From positions 558,001 through 622,000 of the forward strand of contig NZ_JBHSNF010000001.1 in the NCBI RefSeq assembly GCF_042657065.1: a stretch of 64,000 bases of DNA, given 5' to 3'. This DNA comes from Rhodanobacter ginsengisoli (GTDB lineage Bacteria > Pseudomonadota > Gammaproteobacteria > Xanthomonadales > Rhodanobacteraceae). The notes beneath the pieces are model-generated. The model worked only from the letters and a program-made list of their open reading frames with translations. It searched no databases and was not told the DNA's origin. Shown piece after piece: positions 19,875 to 28,106 of this stretch. Each line of letters begins with the position of its first letter. Position 1 is the first letter of the stretch. The position numbers and the translations under genes were made by a program.

Positions 19875-20267
19875 ATGCACCGGCTGATATCGATCATTTC
19901 CGTACTCGCCGTCTGCATCGGCCTGGCCGTCGGCGCGGCCGCCTGCGCGGGCTCGCCCGTGCAGATGGATGCCGCCGCCTTGCGCGCTTATGCCAGCAAG
20001 CCGTGGGACAAGGCGGCCCTGATGAACACCACGGTGGAACTGGGCCGTTATCGGAATGTGCCGGTGGTTGCAGAGTTTCCCTGTTCGGACGTGTGTCCGC
20101 AGTACACCGTGCGCATCATCCATTACCGCCTGCCGGCGGATACCCGTTGCGCCAGCGTCGGTGGCGTGGAGAAGGACGTGCTGGTGCCGATCGCGATCAC
20201 CGTACGCCAGAAGACGTTCTGCATACCGCAGCCGCTGGTGGCCTCGGGGCAGTACTACAGCAAGTAG
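19875..20267 (+). CDS. Small secreted or lipoprotein-like hypothetical protein
   Basis: This is a 130-residue protein of unknown family. A hydrophobic signal (about 1-24) ends in AAAC, a poor lipobox, so it could be a lipoprotein or a soluble periplasmic protein. The mature part is short and has further cysteines, including CSDVC, which may form disulphides, plus a VRIIHYRLPADTRC beta-like segment. The start at 19875 has GAGGAAG just upstream. It lies alone between the MarR gene and the convergent M28 peptidase. Confidence 0.65.
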   Translation: MHRLISIISVLAVCIGLAVGAAACAGSPVQMDAAALRAYASKPWDKAALMNTTVELGRYRNVPVVAEFPCSDVCPQYTVRIIHYRLPADTRCASVGGVEKDVLVPIAITVRQKTFCIPQPLVASGQYYSK

Positions 20268-20341
20268 GAAGCGGAGAGGAACGGGAAACGAGTCCGGCTT
20301 TCACTCGTCTCCCTTCCCCGCGCTTGCTCGCTGCTGCCCGG

Positions 20342-21784
20342 TTATTCGCCGGCACCGTCGCCGGCAAACGCACCGGTCGCCGAGCCGAAATCGCCATCGG
20401 CCTGCGCCGCCATGTAGGAGAAGGCGGCATACACGGCCACGTTCTGCGCCAGTTCCTTCGGATCGATCTTGTCCAGCGTGTCGTTGCTGGTGTGGTGCCA
20501 GTCGAAATAGTGCGTGCCGTCCTGGGTCAGCGACAACGCCGCCATGCCCTTGCCATGCATCTGCGACAGATCCGAGCCGCCACCGCCGGGTTTCGAGACG
20601 TCATAGGTCACGCCGAGTGGTGCCAGCACACCCGCGATCTGTCCGATCGCATCGCGCGCACCGGGTTTGACGCTGGCGCTCATGCGCCAGACCGGGCCGG
20701 CACCGAAATCGGACTCGGTGCCGAGCTGGAACTTCGTCACTTCGTCGGCATGCTTCGCGGCGTAAGCGCGGCCGCCCCACAGGCCCATCTCCTCGTTGGC
20801 GAAGGCGATCACCCGGATCGTGCGATCGGGTCGTCGCGGCAAGTCGCCGATCAGCTTGCCGGCCGCCATCGCGATCGCCACGCCGGCGCCGTCGTCGATC
20901 GCACCGGTGCCCGGATCCCAGGAATCCAGGTGGCCACCGATCGCCACCACCTGATCGGGGTATTTGCGGCCGGTGATTTCGCCGATCACGTTGGCGCCGG
21001 TATATTCCCCGACCACGCCACAGTCCAGGTCCAGCTTCACGGTGACCGGCTTGCCCATCGCCAGGATGCGTTCGAGCTGGTCGGCGTCGGGATTGGACAA
21101 TGCCGCGGCGGGGATCGCCCTGGCCGGATCCTCGAAGTCGGTGACACCGGTATGGGCGATGCGCTGGTGCGCATCGGTACCGGCCGAACGCAGCAGATAG
21201 CCGGCCGCGCCCTTGCTCGCGGCGATCGCCGGCCCGGTCACGCGCACGGCCGAGCCCATGCCGTAATCGTGGCCGTCTTTCGCACGCTGCATGCGGTAAC
21301 CGATGTAGACGATCTTGCCTTTCACCGCAGCCGGCGCGGCCGCCTTCAGCGCATCCAGGCTGTCGAACCGGACGACCTGTGCGGTAAGTCCGCCCTTCGG
21401 CGTACCCGCCGAATAACCCAGCGCGCTCAGCACCAGTGCCTGCGGAAACGGCGCGACGATGGCGCCGTGCTCGCTGCGGCGAACCCACAGCGGATACGTC
21501 ACCGGCTCGGTGTAGACCTTGTCGAAACCCAGCGCCTTGAACTTGGCGATGGCCCAGTCGCGGCCGCGCTGATCGGCGTCGCTGCCGGCCAGGCGCGGGC
21601 CGACCTCGGTGGTCAGCGACGTGACGATCCGGTAGCCGGTGTCGTCGTGCAGCGCCTTGTCGCGCAGCCGCTCGGCGGTTTTCACCGCGGTGCCTGGAAT
21701 CGTGGTGACGGGAGGGGTGGCGCCGGCGATGCCGCTGGCCAGCAACAGGCTGGCGACAAGAAGGGAGAGACGGGGACGATGCAT
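20342..21784 (-). CDS. M28-family metallopeptidase (aminopeptidase), secreted
   Basis: This 480-residue zinc exopeptidase has a signal peptide (1-22, ending GIAGA), a protease-associated (PA) domain in the middle (about 125-245) and the M28 catalytic domain. Zinc ligands and catalytic residues are visible: GGHLDSWDPGTG (His and Asp), IDDGAG (bridging Asp), ANEEMGL (general-base Glu and Glu ligand), TESDFGAG (Asp ligand) and HHTSNDT (final His). It should trim amino acids from peptides in the periplasm or outside the cell. It is a single gene, divergent from nothing obvious, and convergent with the small secreted protein. Confidence 0.93.
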   Translation of the reverse strand: MHRPRLSLLVASLLLASGIAGATPPVTTIPGTAVKTAERLRDKALHDDTGYRIVTSLTTEVGPRLAGSDADQRGRDWAIAKFKALGFDKVYTEPVTYPLWVRRSEHGAIVAPFPQALVLSALGYSAGTPKGGLTAQVVRFDSLDALKAAAPAAVKGKIVYIGYRMQRAKDGHDYGMGSAVRVTGPAIAASKGAAGYLLRSAGTDAHQRIAHTGVTDFEDPARAIPAAALSNPDADQLERILAMGKPVTVKLDLDCGVVGEYTGANVIGEITGRKYPDQVVAIGGHLDSWDPGTGAIDDGAGVAIAMAAGKLIGDLPRRPDRTIRVIAFANEEMGLWGGRAYAAKHADEVTKFQLGTESDFGAGPVWRMSASVKPGARDAIGQIAGVLAPLGVTYDVSKPGGGGSDLSQMHGKGMAALSLTQDGTHYFDWHHTSNDTLDKIDPKELAQNVAVYAAFSYMAAQADGDFGSATGAFAGDGAGE

Positions 21785-21948
21785 CGGGGAACTCCGCTGG
21801 GGGAGCCCCGATTATGGCGTGATCGTCAACGATCGCTCAGGCCGGAAGTCATGGGTGTGGTCGGAGCGGCTCCACCGCGATGCCTTCGGCACGATCTGGC
21901 CGGAGGCCGTGCCGCCGATGCCGCTCGTTCCCGCGCAGGAAAGCGGTA

Positions 21949-22359
21949 TTACGACTTGTTCTTCAGCAGGTCCCGGATTTCGGTGAGCAGGACCACGTCC
22001 GCGGCAGGTGCAGCGGGCGCCTCGTCCTGCTTGCGCTGCATGCGGTTGATCGCCTTGATCATCATGAAGATCGCGAAGGCAATGATGATGAAGGTGATGA
22101 TGGTGTTGATGAAGCTGCCGTAGTTGATCGCCACTTCGGCGATCTTGTGCGCGGGATTGCTGGCGTCGGCCGGCTTGATCACCCATTTGAGCTCGGAGAA
22201 GTCGATGCCGCCGGTGAGCCAGCCGATCGGCGGCATGATCATGTCGTTGACCAGCGAGCTGACGATCTTGCCGAAGGCGCCGCCGATGACGATGCCCACG
22301 GCCATGTCCATCACGTTGCCGCGCATGGCGAAGGTCTTGAATTCCTGCAGCATGCTCAT
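21949..22359 (-). CDS. mscL: Large-conductance mechanosensitive channel MscL
   Basis: This 136-residue channel protein opens under membrane tension to release solutes on hypo-osmotic shock. The N-terminal helix (MLQEFKTFAMRGNVMDMAVG) is followed by membrane span 1 (VGIVIGGAFGKIVSSLVNDMI), a periplasmic loop, span 2 (TIITFIIIAFAIFMMIKAIN) and the cytoplasmic C-terminal helix with the usual Ala/Pro-rich and LLTEIRDLL end. The start at 22359 has GGGGAG upstream; the frame is open far upstream but without family similarity. Confidence 0.96.
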   Translation of the reverse strand: MSMLQEFKTFAMRGNVMDMAVGIVIGGAFGKIVSSLVNDMIMPPIGWLTGGIDFSELKWVIKPADASNPAHKIAEVAINYGSFINTIITFIIIAFAIFMMIKAINRMQRKQDEAPAAPAADVVLLTEIRDLLKNKS

Positions 22360-22439
22360 GCATTTCTCCCCGGTGTGCGCCGAATGGCCAGGAGACTTTA
22401 GCGCGGCATCGGGATCGTGCAAAGGGATGCCGGCAAGGC

Positions 22440-23126
22440 TCAGACGATCCGGCCTTCCAGCTCGGCGACGCCGACCAGTTCGGCATGAAAGCGGTCGCCG
22501 CGCTGCAGGGCAGCCACCCCGGCGGGCGTGCCGGTGAAGATCAGGTCGCCGGCCTTCAGTTCGAACAGGCCGGACAGCGCCGCGATGATCTGCGGCACGT
22601 CGTGGACCATCTCGCCCAGCGTGGTCTGCTGACGCACCTCGCCGTTGACGCTGAGGCGCAGCACGCTGTCTGCATCCAGCGCAGTCGCGGCAGCCGGCCG
22701 CAGGGCGGAGACCGGTGCCGAGTGATCGAATGCCTTGGCCACGTCCCATGGATGACCCTTGGCCTTGGCCTGCGCCTGCAGGTCGCGGCGGGTCAGGTCC
22801 AGCCCCACGCCGTAACCCCATACCAGGGCAGCAGCCTGTTCCGTCGTGAGGTCATGGCCGCCGGCACCCAGCGCCACCACCATCTCGACTTCGTGATGCA
22901 GGTCGCCGGTGGCTTGCGGATAGGGCACGTCGGCGCCGTCGCCGACCACCGCGTCGGCTGGCTTGCAGAAAAACATCGGGGCGGTCTGGTCCACGCTGGC
23001 GCCCATCTCGCGCGCATGTTCGGCGTAATTGCGGCCGATGCAGAACACCCGGCGGATCGGGAAGCGCACTTCGCTGCCGATGATCGGCAGGCTGGTCGGG
23101 GCAGGTGGGGCGATGGCGTAGGTCAT
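22440..23126 (-). CDS. Fumarylacetoacetate hydrolase-family protein
   Basis: This 228-residue enzyme of the FAH superfamily has the metal and active-site blocks CIGRNYAEHAREMG, HHEVEMVVALG (Glu ligands), GYGVGLDLTRRD (Asp ligand), KAFDHSAPV and GDLIFTGTPAGV. Single-domain members include acylpyruvases, oxaloacetate tautomerases and decarboxylases of aromatic-acid breakdown. The exact substrate cannot be assigned. The start is ATG at 23126, giving the usual short N-terminus; upstream open frame is not conserved-looking. It follows no operon partner closely; mscL lies 80 bases downstream on the same strand. Confidence 0.9.
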   Translation of the reverse strand: MTYAIAPPAPTSLPIIGSEVRFPIRRVFCIGRNYAEHAREMGASVDQTAPMFFCKPADAVVGDGADVPYPQATGDLHHEVEMVVALGAGGHDLTTEQAAALVWGYGVGLDLTRRDLQAQAKAKGHPWDVAKAFDHSAPVSALRPAAATALDADSVLRLSVNGEVRQQTTLGEMVHDVPQIIAALSGLFELKAGDLIFTGTPAGVAALQRGDRFHAELVGVAELEGRIV

Positions 23127-23289
23127 GCCGGCAAGCGTAGCAAACCGGATCCGCGCCGTCGTGGCCCCGACCCGGAGCCGACTTCGGGCGCGCCGCGAAG
23201 GTCGCTTGCGACGCAAGGTGGCAGTCGATGCCGGCCCGGCGGTAATCTCGACCGGGCCCGGGACACCGCGCAGCGCAAGGCGCGCCCGG

Positions 23290-23305
23290 GATGACACCTG
23301 TCATC
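23290..23305. promoter_or_regulatory. Perfect inverted repeat upstream of the export cassette (candidate operator)
   Basis: GATGACA (23290-23296) and TGTCATC (23299-23305) form a 7-2-7 perfect palindrome, 94 bases before the membrane-fusion protein start. Size and symmetry suit a dimeric regulator. No regulator gene lies beside it, so the protein is unknown. It sits in a 272-base gap with no other recognised feature. Confidence 0.35.
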
Positions 23306-23398
23306 GCCGATGGCTGATGCCGCGCCCTGATCGTGGGACGGTCGATCGGCCAGACTTGTATCCATCGAGCAACCGGCAGCGCCGGGCGGGGAACACGA

Positions 23399-24634
23399 GT
23401 GGACAACGCCGATCTGTTGAAGGAACTGCGCATCGAGCGGCATCAGCGCGAGGATCAGGGACGCGATCCGGGGCGTTGGCCATGGCTTGCCGGCGGCGCG
23501 ATAGCCATCCTGCTGCTGCTCGGTGGCATCGGCTGGGCCTGGCTGGGTCACCGGGTCGTGACGGTGCAGGTTGCCCAGGCAGTGAGCCCGGGTTCCGACA
23601 GCGAGGCTGGCGCGGTGCTGCAGGCGACCGGCTATGTCACCGCGCGGCGGCAGGCCACGGTGTCGGCGCAGATCACCGGCACGCTGACGGCGGTGTTGAT
23701 CGAGGAGGGCGATCACGTGAGGCAGGGCCAGGTGCTGGCGCGGCTGGACGACAGCGGTTACAAGGCCAACCTCGCCGCGGCGCGGGCGCAGGCCGATGCG
23801 GCGCATGCGCTGCTGGCGCAGAATCGGGCACAACTGGCGCAGAGCGAGCACGATGCGGCGCGACTGCAGTCGCTCGCTGCCCGCGGGCTCGTTTCCAGGC
23901 AGAGTGCCGAGCAGGCCCGGACCCAGGTCGACAGCCTGCGCGCCCAGCTCCACGCGCAGCAGCAGCAGGCCAGGTCGGCGGATGCCCAGGCCAAGGTCGC
24001 GAAGGTGAACTTCGATTACACCGTGGTGCGTGCGCCGTTCAGCGGCGTGGTCACCACCAAGGATGCGCAGGTCGGCGAGATCATCTCGCCGCTGTCGGCC
24101 GGCGGCGGCTTTACCCGCACCGGCGTGGGCACCATCGTCGACATGGATTCGCTGGAAGTGGACGTGGACGTCAATGAGGCCTACATCGGCCGGATCAAGC
24201 CGGGCATGGCCGCCGAAGCGGTGCTGGACGCCTACCCCGACTGGAAGATTCCCGCCCACGTGGTCGCCATCGTGCCTACCGCCGATCGCGGCAAGGCCAC
24301 CATCAAGGTCCGCGTGGCCCTGCAAAGGAAGGATGCCCGCGTGGTGCCCGACATGGGCGCACGGGTCTCGTTCCTGGAAGAGCGGCCGCAGACCGAAGCG
24401 CAGGTTCCGCAGGGCGTGCTGGTACCGGCGGCGGCGATCGTGCAGCGCGACGGGCACAGCGTGGTGTTCGTGCTCGACGGCGACCGCGTGCATCGGCGCA
24501 CGGTGAGCCCGGCCCCCCGGACCTACGGCGAGTTGCGCCTGCTGCCCGCGGCGGTGAAGCCGGGCGATCGCGTGGTGATTGCGCCGCCGGCCGGGCTGCG
24601 GGACGGTTCGGACGTCCGGACGGCCAAGCCGTAG
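23399..24634 (+). CDS. HlyD/MacA-type periplasmic adaptor (membrane-fusion protein)
   Basis: This 411-residue adaptor has a cytoplasmic N-terminus, one span (about 28-46), a split lipoyl/biotinyl domain (ATGYVTARRQATVSAQITG and FDYTVVRAPFSGVVTTKDAQVGE) around a coiled-coil hairpin (about 120-200) and a beta-barrel domain. It would join an inner-membrane ABC exporter to an outer-membrane channel. The start is GTG at 23399, following GGCGGGGAACACGA; no ATG gives a sensible N-terminus. The ATPase gene follows 105 bases on, and then two permeases, giving a MacAB-like layout with separate subunits. No outer-membrane factor gene is present here. Confidence 0.9.
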   Translation: MDNADLLKELRIERHQREDQGRDPGRWPWLAGGAIAILLLLGGIGWAWLGHRVVTVQVAQAVSPGSDSEAGAVLQATGYVTARRQATVSAQITGTLTAVLIEEGDHVRQGQVLARLDDSGYKANLAAARAQADAAHALLAQNRAQLAQSEHDAARLQSLAARGLVSRQSAEQARTQVDSLRAQLHAQQQQARSADAQAKVAKVNFDYTVVRAPFSGVVTTKDAQVGEIISPLSAGGGFTRTGVGTIVDMDSLEVDVDVNEAYIGRIKPGMAAEAVLDAYPDWKIPAHVVAIVPTADRGKATIKVRVALQRKDARVVPDMGARVSFLEERPQTEAQVPQGVLVPAAAIVQRDGHSVVFVLDGDRVHRRTVSPAPRTYGELRLLPAAVKPGDRVVIAPPAGLRDGSDVRTAKP

Positions 24635-24739
24635 TTGCATCCATTCGCTAAAGCGCGGAAAAGGAAGCGCCGCATTCCCCCTGTTTTCATACACAAGAAC
24701 GCTTCACCACGTATCCGTACAGCCATCTGGAGAACCGCC

Positions 24740-25426
24740 ATGGGCACGCTGATCGAGATCAACAACCTGGCCAAGACCTACGAACGCGGCAAGCAGAAGG
24801 TCGAGGTGCTGCACCACGTCGACCTCGACATCGCCGAGGGCGATTTCCTGGCGCTGATGGGGCCGTCCGGCTCCGGCAAGACCACCTTGCTCAACCTGAT
24901 CGGCGGGCTGGATGCACCGAGTGCGGGAAGCATCGTCGTGGGCGGTCAGCGTATCGACCAGCTCGGTGGTGGCGCACTGGCGAAGTGGCGCGCCTCGAAT
25001 GTCGGCTTCATCTTCCAGTTCTACAACCTGATGCCGATGCTGTCGGCGCAGCGCAATGTCGAGCTGCCGCTGCTGCTGACCAGGCTGTCAGCGGCACAGC
25101 GCAGGAAGAACGCGTCGATCGCGTTGCAGCTGGTGGGCCTGGCCGATCGCGCCACGCACAAGCCTGGCGAACTTTCCGGCGGTCAGCAGCAGCGCGTGGC
25201 GATCGCCCGTGCCATCGTTTCCGATCCCGCGCTGCTGGTCTGCGACGAGCCGACCGGTGACCTCGATCGTCAGTCGGCCGAGGACGTGCTGGGCTTGCTG
25301 CAGCAGCTCAACCGAGAGCACGGCAAGACCATCGTGATGGTCACGCACGATCCGAAGGCTGCCGAATACGCTCGCCATACCCTGCACCTGGACAAGGGCA
25401 CCCTGGTCGAGCAGGCGACCGCGTGA
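24740..25426 (+). CDS. ABC transporter ATP-binding protein (MacB/LolD-type)
   Basis: This 228-residue nucleotide-binding subunit has Walker A GPSGSGKTT (41-49), a Q-loop, signature LSGGQQQR, Walker B LLVCDEPTGDLD and the H-loop histidine in VTHD. It belongs to the branch that works with FtsX-fold permeases in lipoprotein, macrolide or peptide export. The start at 24740 has GGAG upstream; the frame is open to 24635 but that part is not family-like. It belongs to the four-gene export cassette, separated from the first permease by 181 bases that carry a repeat-like sequence. Confidence 0.95.
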   Translation: MGTLIEINNLAKTYERGKQKVEVLHHVDLDIAEGDFLALMGPSGSGKTTLLNLIGGLDAPSAGSIVVGGQRIDQLGGGALAKWRASNVGFIFQFYNLMPMLSAQRNVELPLLLTRLSAAQRRKNASIALQLVGLADRATHKPGELSGGQQQRVAIARAIVSDPALLVCDEPTGDLDRQSAEDVLGLLQQLNREHGKTIVMVTHDPKAAEYARHTLHLDKGTLVEQATA

Positions 25427-25607
25427 GCAGCATCCGGATCATGTTCGTTTCATCACGATCCCGAAACCTTCGCCCATCGCTTCGGGCCACCTTCATTCGC
25501 GCCATCCCTGGCGCTCACCCTCCGGGCGACGTGCGTCGTGCAAATTGGCAGTCCTGCCAATTGGTCTCCCCGGCGGAGAGAAGCGGCTTTGCAGAGGAGC
25601 ATTTCTC
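25427..25607 (+). repeat. Repeat-like intergenic element with a perfect hairpin inside the export cassette
   Basis: The segment contains CGCTTCGGGCCACCTTC, closely matching a stretch of the third palindromic unit inside ppc at about 50016-50031. It also has CCATCCCTGGCGCTCACCCTCCGGGCG and an 8-bp perfect hairpin, AATTGGCA (25543-25550) / TGCCAATT (25555-25562). It looks like a dispersed REP-type element between the ATPase and permease genes. The last bases hold the permease ribosome-binding site AGAGGAG. Confidence 0.45.
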
Positions 25608-26774
25608 ATGAAATACCTTCATCTGATCTGGGCGGCGCTGTTCCGGCGCAAGACCCGCACGATTCTCACCCTGGTGTCGATCATCGCGGCGTTCCTGCTG
25701 TTCGGCATGCTCGATGCGGTGCGCACCGGCTTCGACCAGGCCGGCAACAGCGCCAATGGCGCGGAACGGTTGCAGACCGGCTCGAAACTTTCCTTCATCC
25801 AGACGCTGCCGTCGTCGCTGGAGGCACGCATCGCGCAGGTGCCCGGCGTGAAGATGGTCACCTACGCGAACTGGTTCGGCGGTGCCTACCAGGATCCGCA
25901 CAACCAGGTCTTCAGTTTCGCGGTGGCGCCGAACTACATCGACATCTATCCGGAGATCGCGGTCAGTGCGGCCGAGCGCAAGGCCTTCGACGATACCCGC
26001 ACCGGCGCGCTGGTGGGCGAGAAACTGGCCCAGCGGTTCCACTGGAAGGTCGGCGACAAGATCCCGATGCAGTCGACCATCTTCCCGAACCACGAAGGCA
26101 GCAAGAACTGGACGTTCGACATCGCCGGCATCATGCATTCGAAGGACAAGAAGGCTGCCGGCTTCTACGACCAGCTGTTCCTGCTGCACTGGAAGTACTT
26201 CGACGAGACCACGCCATACAATCGCGGCCAGGTCGGCTGGTATGTGACGCGTGTCAGCGACGTCAACCAGGCGGATCGGGTGGCGAAGGCGATCGATGCG
26301 ATCTCGGCCAACTCCGATCACGAAACCCGCACCCAGACCGAGGCAGCGGCGACCGCCTCGTGGATGAAGCAGCTGGCAGATATCGGGCTGATCGTCAGCT
26401 CGATCATGGGCGCGGTGTTCTTCACCCTGCTGCTGCTGTCCGGCAACACCATGATGCAGGCGGTGCGCGAACGCACGTCCGAACTGGCGGTGCTGAAGAC
26501 GATCGGCTTTTCCAGCCATGCCGTGCTGGCCATGGTGCTGGCCGAGTCGGTGCTGCTGTTGCTGCTCGGGGGCGTGCTGGGCCTGGCGCTGGCGATGCTG
26601 GTGGTCGGTGGCGTGCATGCGGCGATGGGCGGGGCGATTCCGATGGCGCCGGTGGACGGTGGCATCTGGTTGCACGGGTTGCTGTTGATGATCATCGTCG
26701 GCCTGCTGGTGGGCGCCTTGCCCGCGATGCGCGCGATGCGTCTGAACATCGTCGATGCACTGGCCGGTCGCTGA
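25608..26774 (+). CDS. FtsX-type ABC permease, first of two
   Basis: This 388-residue inner-membrane protein has an N-terminal span (about 14-32), a large periplasmic MacB-PCD-like domain (about 35-265) and three C-terminal spans forming the FtsX domain (about 270-385), with the conserved RTSELAVLKTIGFS segment before the second of them. It supplies one half of the exporter's membrane part. ATG at 25608 is supported by AGAGGAG upstream. The stop is followed by GAGGAGAAC and the second permease gene only 11 bases on. Confidence 0.93.
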   Translation: MKYLHLIWAALFRRKTRTILTLVSIIAAFLLFGMLDAVRTGFDQAGNSANGAERLQTGSKLSFIQTLPSSLEARIAQVPGVKMVTYANWFGGAYQDPHNQVFSFAVAPNYIDIYPEIAVSAAERKAFDDTRTGALVGEKLAQRFHWKVGDKIPMQSTIFPNHEGSKNWTFDIAGIMHSKDKKAAGFYDQLFLLHWKYFDETTPYNRGQVGWYVTRVSDVNQADRVAKAIDAISANSDHETRTQTEAAATASWMKQLADIGLIVSSIMGAVFFTLLLLSGNTMMQAVRERTSELAVLKTIGFSSHAVLAMVLAESVLLLLLGGVLGLALAMLVVGGVHAAMGGAIPMAPVDGGIWLHGLLLMIIVGLLVGALPAMRAMRLNIVDALAGR

Positions 26775-26785
26775 GGAGAACATCC

Positions 26786-28060
26786 ATGTTCCTGCATTCC
26801 CTGATGTTGTTTTTTTCCACGCTGGTGTTGTTGTTCGTCATCGCCATCGGCGGCTGGATGCTGCTTACCCGACAGGGACGGCAGGCAGTTTCGGTGACCG
26901 CCGTTGGCATCAGCACGCTGCGCCAACGGATCGGCATGTCGTCGGTGATCGTGATCGGCATCGCCGGCGTGGTCGGCGTGCTGGTCGCGCTGCTGGCGAT
27001 GGGCGACGGCTATCGCGAGACGCTCAGCAAGACCGGCAGCACCGACACTGCCATCGTGATGCGCGGCGCCTCCGCCTCCGAGGTGATGTCGGTGCTCGAC
27101 CATGACAGCGCGACCTTGATCCAGCAGGCCGCAGGCATCGCCAAGGATGCGAAGGGACGCCCGATCGCCTCGCCCGAGCTGGTGGTGGCGGCCAACCTGC
27201 CGCTCAAGGGTGGCCAGGCGGACGACGAAGGCAGCGTGCAGCTGCGTGGCGTCGGTGAGCAGGCATTCGCGGTCAGGCCGAACCTGAAGATCGTCGAGGG
27301 TCGCAACTTCAAGCCCGGCCTGCGCGAGCTGATCGTGGGCAAGGGTGCGGCGCGGCAGTTCGAAGGACTGGTACCCGGTCACGAGGTCCGGCTCGGCAGC
27401 CAGCTCTGGACGGTGGTCGGCATCTTCTCCTCGGGTGACGCGATGGATTCGGAGGTGTGGGGCGACGCCGACGTGGTGGCGAATACCTATCGTCGCGGCA
27501 GCAGCCGCGCTTCGGTCACCGTGAAGCTGGCGAATCCCGCGGCATTCGATGCGTTCAAGGCCGGCCTGGAGGCGAATCCGCAGCTGAAGGTGGATGTCAG
27601 CACCACGCTGGACTACTTCAGCAAGCAGTCCGAGGGCATGAGCCGCTTTCTCACCGTGATCGGCATCGTGGTCGGCGCGATCATGGCGATCGGCGCGATC
27701 TTCGGTGCGCTCAACTGCATGTTCGCCGCGGTGGCGGCGCGCGCCCGCGAGATCGCCACGTTGCGCGCGATCGGCTTCCGCGGTCTGCCGGTGGTGGTGG
27801 CGGTGATGCTGGAAACCATGTTGCTGGCCCTGCTCGGCGGGCTCATCGGTGGTTTGCTCGCATGGCTGCTGTTCAACGGCTACAGCGCCTCCACACTGGC
27901 TGCCGGTACGGTCGGCAAGCTCAGCTTCGAACTCAGGGTATCCGCCGAGCTGTTGTGGGTCGGCCTGCTGTGGGCACTGACCATCGGTTTCATCGGTGGC
28001 CTGTTCCCGGCCCTGCGTGCGGCGCGGTTGCCGGTGACTACGGCATTGCGCGAGTTGTAG
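26786..28060 (+). CDS. FtsX-type ABC permease, second of two
   Basis: This 424-residue partner of the preceding permease has an unusual extra N-terminal span (about 5-27, FFSTLVLLFVIAIGGWMLL), then the standard first span (about 52-70), a periplasmic MacB-PCD-like domain and three C-terminal FtsX spans with the ARAREIATLRAIGFR motif. The two permeases differ in sequence, so the exporter is probably heterodimeric. The substrate is unknown. Candidates by family are peptides, lipids or antibiotics. A GC-rich hairpin follows. Confidence 0.92.
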   Translation: MFLHSLMLFFSTLVLLFVIAIGGWMLLTRQGRQAVSVTAVGISTLRQRIGMSSVIVIGIAGVVGVLVALLAMGDGYRETLSKTGSTDTAIVMRGASASEVMSVLDHDSATLIQQAAGIAKDAKGRPIASPELVVAANLPLKGGQADDEGSVQLRGVGEQAFAVRPNLKIVEGRNFKPGLRELIVGKGAARQFEGLVPGHEVRLGSQLWTVVGIFSSGDAMDSEVWGDADVVANTYRRGSSRASVTVKLANPAAFDAFKAGLEANPQLKVDVSTTLDYFSKQSEGMSRFLTVIGIVVGAIMAIGAIFGALNCMFAAVAARAREIATLRAIGFRGLPVVVAVMLETMLLALLGGLIGGLLAWLLFNGYSASTLAAGTVGKLSFELRVSAELLWVGLLWALTIGFIGGLFPALRAARLPVTTALREL

Positions 28061-28068
28061 CGGGAACA

Positions 28069-28101
28069 CTTCCGGGAGCGTGCGGCAGGCGCTCCCGGAA
28101 G
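28069..28101. terminator. GC-rich hairpin between convergent genes (probable terminator)
   Basis: CTTCCGGGAGCG (28069-28080) and CGCTCCCGGAAG (28090-28101) form a perfect 12-bp stem with a nine-base loop, exactly between the ends of the permease and AtoE genes. No long T-run flanks it, so its efficiency as an intrinsic terminator is uncertain. Confidence 0.55.
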
Positions 28102-28106
28102 CCTGG

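Noticed and set aside
19823..22123. A 766-codon plus-strand frame across the M28 peptidase and mscL
   Set aside because: It is antisense to two conserved genes, and the translated product resembles no protein.
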